Shown one piece after another: positions 59,501-64,000 of a stretch of DNA of 64,000 nt. The DNA lies in assembly GCA_020543525.1 (NCBI GenBank), contig JAHYIO010000004.1:2170001-2234000 (forward strand), in the 5' to 3' direction. Both the position numbers and the translations under genes were made by a program. The DNA is from Coriolopsis trogii. Its lineage: Eukaryota > Basidiomycota > Agaricomycetes > Polyporales > Polyporaceae. The notes under the pieces are model-generated. The model ran no database searches. It was not told the DNA's origin and was given only the letters and a program-made list of their open reading frames with translations. The first letter of the stretch is position 1, and every line of letters starts with the position of its first letter.

Positions 59501-60945
59501 TGAGAAGTCTGAGAACGGATGCGCAAACGGATATGCGAACGGGCACGCGAATGCAAACGGTCATGCAAACGGTCACGCGAACGGCGTAGTACATGCGGAG
59601 ACCGTTCTTGTCACTGGTACGACGGGCCGTTTGGGTTCCCACCTTCTTGCGCAGCTGCTCCAGCGCCCAGACGTTGTCCGCGTGTATGCGTTGAACAGGG
59701 AGTCGTCCGGGTCTGTGTCCGTACTTGAAAAGCGGTCGCGCGAGGCTTTCAGGCAATGGAGTTTGGACGAGTCCTTGCTGGATGGAGGGAAGGTGTCCTT
59801 CTACACCATCGACCTTACGAAGCCGCTGTTGGGTTTGGAGCAGTCGTTGTACGATGAGGTACGCCTGATACCTGCCTTCTATGAGTTGTGGCTGACCAGA
59901 TATTGTCTAGATGAGGAGCAACGTTACGCAACTTATCCATAATGGTGAGCTTCGACGTCGTGTTCTAGCTCGAGTTGGTATCTAACTTCCGATATCTATA
60001 CATAGCTTGGCGGGTCGACTTCAACGTTTCTCTCCCATCATTTGAGCCCCTCATTTCGGGTGCGCGCAATCTCCTCGATCTCGCCCTCAACTCTCCCATT
60101 CCTGGAGGCCCTCGTACGCTGTTTGTCAGCTCGATATCTTCCCTTCGCAGTACGTCCCAAGCAATGATGGTATCAAAGGACATATTTACTGAGAACAATC
60201 TATTTGCGCCAGACTATTCCAAGCCCGCTCCCGCTCCCGAGACTATTGATGTCGAACCGGACCTCGCGTACGGGACTGGCTACAGCGAGAGCAAGTGGGT
60301 AACAGAACAACTCTTTGGCCGCGCAGCCGCAAGAACTGGTTTGAGGGCGACCTCGGTGCGCGTTGGTCAAGTGAGCGGCGACCAGCGCACTGGCGGGTGG
60401 AACACGACGGAGTGGGTCGCTGCTCTTGTTCGTGTCAGTCAGCGTCTTGGCTGCGTACCTTCAAAGCAAGAGGTATGCTTTTTTCTCACATATCGTAACG
60501 CATCCATGGGGTGACTCTGACGCGTCGCATACAGGACGTCACTTGGGTTGCTGTTGACGTCGTCGCAGCGACTCTGCAAGAGATGGTAGACTCGAACGAA
60601 CCTGCGCTCCACCTCGTCTCTCCTTACCCAGTACAGTGGGACGATGTCTTTCTTCCTATAGCGGAGAGACTTGGGGTTCCGGTGGTGCCGTACTTGGAGT
60701 GGGTTGAGAGGCTGGAGAAGTCTGCTGCGGCTGCGAGCTTAAATCCGGGTGTCGAGCAGCACGATTCGGCGCACAACCTCATCGCGTTCTTCAAGAGCGA
60801 GGGCATGGGTGGCGCGGCGGTCCCGCTCAGCACGGACAAGGCAGTGCGGTGCTCAAAGGCTCTAGCAAGCGTCCGGCCAATTGGGAGAGAAGATGCCCTC
60901 AAATATGTGCAATTCTGGGCGAAAGTTGGACACCTTAAGTTGTAG
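56501..60945 (+). CDS. Adenylate-forming reductase (NRPS-like, A-T-R)
   Basis: Eighteen exons with GT-AG borders splice into 1,115 residues. Adenylation domain, about 1-560: HSSGSTAFPKP at about 218-228, FYGSTEIG around 361-368, GRADDQLMLSTGEKTNP later. Thiolation domain around 590-690, with the phosphopantetheine serine S633 in GCDSLQATW, split by an intron. Reductase (NAD-binding type 4) domain from about 745: TGTTGRLG at 752-759, and catalytic Y916 and K920 in GYSESKW. The enzyme would activate a carboxylic acid, load it on the carrier and reduce it off with NADPH as aldehyde or alcohol; the substrate cannot be read from sequence. The T-R linker has Asn-Gly-His-Ala repeats. The least certain junctions are a GTCAGT donor at 57404 and a 43-bp intron at 58333-58375. 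Confidence 0.88.
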
Positions 60946-61384
60946 ACTTCGTCGCTCTGTCTGTCGTTGTCGTAATTCGCCCTCCATAGACTCATACATT
61001 GTATGACGCATGCTTGGTCCGCGTATTTGTACTTGAGTTTATTGCAACGTACATATAGATTGCCAATCAGATGAGCGCTCAAATGCCGAAGACGGACTGT
61101 GCTGTGGAGACGCCCCGAGTCGTCCGTTCCCTCATCAGTCTTGCCTTAGCCCCTCAGCAGCCTGTCTGATGCTCAGCTGTTCCTGTCAACGTCCCACACC
61201 GATTTCGCAACGACCTCTTGGCGCTTTCTGGCATGAGGACATCTGGCAGCGTGACTCGGCTCGGAATGCACCTGGTAGTAACCACGTCTGGCTACTCAAC
61301 GGGCCATTATATACGATCGAATGGTGGCGGGGACAATGTCGATGCGCAACAACATGATGCCCCCCCCCTCACAGGGCGCAGACT
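60946..61384. other. Intergenic
   Basis: 3' flank of the reductase gene. Nothing recognisable apart from an eight-C run near 61361. Confidence 0.4.
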
Positions 61385-61660
61385 CCCCGTCGCGCTCCTT
61401 CATTTCTAGCGGTGCGGGAAAAGGCGCATCTGCGGAACACTTATCATCTCCTGGCCGGCGCTGTCGCAGCTTGGGTCGACGATGTCATCGTCCTACGTCT
61501 CGATCATATGTATACCACGCGTGAGAGGGGACGCACGACAAGATGGACCTTGCCCACTGCCTTGAAGTGAGCGGGAGTTCTTTGGCGTTATCTTCAGCAT
61601 GCCGTCGGCTGTGCTCGACGATTGATACGCGAGCACTGTTGCGCGGTAGGTTGGGACTGT
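61385..61660 (-). pseudogene. X-family relic X7 (piece of a long form)
   Basis: The minus strand encodes YRATVLAYQSSSTADG, matching the X1 block YRATLAFQSSSLVEG. Further on it has VDPSCDSAGQEMIS, matching IHTSCNDAENEMMG, and RSATGSL in place of ERGGEVL. Two stop codons and indels interrupt it, and the N-terminal exons are not visible. It shows that a long X gene once stood on the minus strand downstream of the reductase. Confidence 0.7.
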
Positions 61661-62197
61661 GAGCACGGAACAATGCATGGCTTCAGTTGCGAGGAAGACC
61701 AATACATGTCGATGGCAGACATTGTCCGGCACGTCATGGAAGCTCAGTGAGTGAACTGGCATTCAACCCTCCAGAGTTATGTTCATTGCTAATCAGGACG
61801 TACAAACCATGCCCACTCTCGGAGTGAAAAAGTCCCCGGATTGCTGTCTCCTTAACCACGGCCGGGTGCGAGCAGTGTCCCGGAACGATCGTGGAACGTC
61901 TCTTTCGTGTGGAGTACAGTTACCATTCCCGTATCGTGCTTCACGTCCTGAGAAATCTGGATGTCAAGTCAGGCTGGCGGCTTACTATTGTGTCCGAGGC
62001 ACCCCATAACTGAGGGCCGAGTCCTACGTATCTCATTGTTACGAGACGACGTGGAGCCGGGCGCGGCCTCGAGGCAGCGAAGGGCACTCGGAGGCGAGGC
62101 GGCGAGCCTGGGTTGTGCGCACGGCATGTTTGACTTCCGCGAAGGTCTCCGTGGCGTACATCGGTCGATATGTACGGAAGCTCCAGACACCGACGGC
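61661..62197. other. Intergenic
   Basis: May include very decayed 5' parts of the X7 relic; nothing convincing. Confidence 0.3.
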
Positions 62198-62209
62198 CAG
62201 TAATCGGAG

Positions 62210-62721
62210 GCTCTACAATCGGACAAAAAAGTCCCAGGTTTAATAAACCTTGGGACTTTTTTGTCTGCCTCCCCCGTCTGTTGTAGCACGTTGCTGCCCC
62301 CCCGTCCATTTTCCTACCATCGCATTGTGCTGATTGGATTAAATAGGGTTGTCTTGGGGACCCTGAAGACCGCTGGGATGGCATAGGCGACGGACAACGA
62401 CGAGGCGGGATGATTCCTGATTTGGAAGCATGGGATGATACAGGCGCTCATAACTTCCCGCCCGTCGCGATTGCCTTTTAGAGCTCCGCGCCGCCTGGCG
62501 TCTCTCCATCTCCCGTCATCTTTCCCTCTCTCGTAGTCGTCCCTCACGCCTTCGGACGCGCGCGCGCATGCGTCCGAACCTATTATACACTGCGCCTAGC
62601 GATTTATGAGCCTCCAAAATGAGGTGAATGGTGCGAGTGCACTTGGGGGTGGGCGGTAGGTAGACAAAAAAGTCCCGAGGTTTAATAAACCTGGGACTTT
62701 TTTGTCCGATTGTATATGGCT
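62210..62721. mobile_element. MITE-like element with terminal hairpins
   Basis: A 512-bp stretch framed by a 12-bp direct repeat CAGTAATCGGAG (62198-62209 and 62722-62733). Its ends are inverted copies of each other: TACAATCGGACAAAAAAGTC, then CCAGGTTTA, from 62214, and the reverse complement ending at 62717. Each end is also a near-perfect hairpin, at 62221-62265 and 62663-62707, built from GACAAAAAAGTCCC and its complement around TTTAATAAA. There is no open frame of note inside. It looks like a non-autonomous DNA element, with the duplication length pointing to a Mutator-type mobiliser, but it shares no visible ends with the MULE at 8782. Confidence 0.7.
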
Positions 62722-62733
62722 CAGTAATCGGAG

Positions 62734-63491
62734 TGGAAGCTTGCGTCACGATGAGAGCACGGAACGGAGAGTTCTGAGCCAATCGTATATCTGCCGCCCA
62801 CGCACAGGTAGGAAGATGGGCCGCTAATCCAGTCATAGAATTAGTGAATCACCATCCGTACTATGCAACTGAAGTTGAATAGCGATTCAAAATGGACAGC
62901 CACTTGAGCCGAACCGGTTCGGAAAATACTCATTTTTCCGGGCGTTAACACTCTGAGTGTCAGCTGCATCGTCTCCGGAACACCTTCCAACTCGACTACC
63001 ATCTGCGGAGGTGCACATTGACATGCAGAGCGGCGTCCATCATCCATTCTCTCTTCTCTGAGTCATGAGAACTAGGGAGACCAGGTTGCAAGGCCCGACA
63101 AGCGAGCGACGGCCTACAAGTTCGCTCCCAGTTGGCAGGTACTAGTATTCGGCACCACCAGAGTACGTATCCTGCCCCTCCTTGCCTCATTTACGTCTGA
63201 CGTTATTGAAGACAATGGGCGGGCGTTTTTGTTGCTTCCAAGGATCCCTCGGTACAACAACAGGTCGTCGTATGCACAAACAAGCACTACCTATGGCACG
63301 TGTGTCCGAATAACGTCCAAAGTACGTTCATATTCGCTTGGAAGATCCGGTTCATCAGACAATGAGGAGTGCGGTTCTAAGACGGCATGAACAGCAGGGC
63401 TCTTAGCAGGCATTATAAGAGTTTTTGTGGGGGATACTCCACCAGTATTCGTCTCCTCGAGATCACTACGTACTCTCCCTCATAGGCTCCC
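62734..63491. other. Upstream region of X6
   Basis: About 760 bp without a gene. A TATA-like ATTATAAG stands at 63412-63419, about 75 bp before the X6 start. Confidence 0.45.
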
Positions 63492-64000
63492 ATGGCGCAC
63501 AAGAAGAATCTCACCTTCCGGAGGTGCTACTGTTCTACGAGTTATCTGCTTCATATTCTGACCTCTCTGAGCTGAGCAGCGTCAATCTCGGCGCCGACAC
63601 GACGTTGATGTTGGCATTCGCCTCATCTGGATCACCCGACACGACCCCGATAGCATGGAAGTGAGTAACGATTCCGCTCACGATCATTTCATACGCTCAA
63701 TATGCGGCTCCCTACAGACTGACCACCCTTGCTGCTCAAGGTCAGTATAGTCGGGCTGCCCATTGTCCGCATCGTATTCAACGCTAGTACTGACGGTACC
63801 TCGCCGTGTAAAGGACGTTCCGTCTTGCGCGTGACCTACGCTCACGAGTACGTCCTCCACTTCATCCAAATGGCTTTACATTGAGATCTTCTTAGCCTGG
63901 CAGTTTCCGTCGCTCAGGTTGGGTCTGGACAGCTCGTGACTGCCGGTAACTACACGCCCATCAAGGTATGCGCTGCGTCGTAATCAAAGCTCATATCACC
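63492..64000 (+). CDS. X-family protein X6, 5' part (runs off the window)
   Basis: Exon 1 (63492-63523) encodes MAHKKNLTFR and is exactly as long as in X1. Exon 2 (63580-63660) gives VNLGADTTLMLAFASSGSP and PIAWK, exon 3 (63718-63740) LTTLAAQ. A SVLRVTYAHE exon (about 63820-63850) follows, then AVSVAQVGSGQLVTAGNYTP with IK ending at a GTATGC donor near 63967. The intron positions agree with the other X genes. Whether it is a long or short form cannot be seen, because the rest lies beyond the window end. Confidence 0.72.

Noticed and set aside
56501..60945. Adenylate-forming reductase as a pseudogene because of an apparent frame break after the KWGTF motif
   Set aside because: Using the GTCAGT donor at 57404 with the acceptor at 57467 restores the frame and gives the expected YFGEFDFCG motif.
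1..64000. tRNA, rRNA or LTR retrotransposon sequences
   Set aside because: Looked for B-box-like words, long direct terminal repeats and reverse transcriptase motifs by eye; none convincing. A tRNA scan could still find something.

Overview
This window is nuclear DNA from a filamentous basidiomycete. The best guess is an Agaricomycete of the polypore type. The evidence is GC-rich sequence, genes split by many 45-70 bp GT-AG introns, and the gene content: DUF6535 membrane proteins, a Kre9/KNH-type GPI protein, lineage-style F-box proteins and an adenylate-forming (NRPS-like) reductase. There is no bacterial-style operon structure, and I found no rRNA or recognisable tRNA. All family names come from reading translated sequence by eye; no search was run.

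Left part (1-38 kb): a degenerating segmental array. After a block of regularly spaced CCGCGCGG palindromes (194-1273), a unit of about 7-10 kb recurs four times, all in the same orientation: a Kre9/KNH gene (minus), a non-coding or decayed segment here called S, then a DUF6535 gene (minus), followed either by an F-box gene (minus) or by another decayed segment (Z). Of five Kre9/KNH copies only the last (37105-37858) is intact. Of four DUF6535 copies three are intact (14575-18052, 24370-27828, 31434-34418), and the first is a deletion chimera. Of two F-box copies one is intact (34728-36527) and one lacks its F-box exon. About 2.5 kb (5341-7803) is a near-copy of 33862-36345. Segment S of the second unit is split by an intact-looking 3,845-bp Mutator-like transposon (8782-12626) with 228-bp inverted repeats, a 9-bp target duplication and a 1,000-residue DDE/SWIM transposase. 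A relic of an adenylate-forming enzyme lies between units two and three.

Middle (38-42.4 kb): single-copy housekeeping DNA. It holds tyrosyl-DNA phosphodiesterase 1 (minus) and, diverging from it, a short F-box exon.

Right part (42.4-64 kb): a family of genes I do not recognise, here called X. There are six members: long (about 440 aa) X1 and X3, short (about 235 aa) X2, X4 and X5, and X6, which runs off the window. There is also one relic (X7). X1-X2-Y1 and X3-X4-Y2 form a tandem duplication of a three-gene block; X5 and X6 are on the other strand. Inside this family sits an intact 18-exon adenylation-thiolation-reductase gene (56501-60945). A 512-bp MITE-like element with two long hairpins lies at 62210-62721.

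Functionally, the array looks like birth-and-death evolution of surface and membrane genes. The X family around the reductase is the best candidate for an undescribed system, although nothing in the sequence fixes its role.
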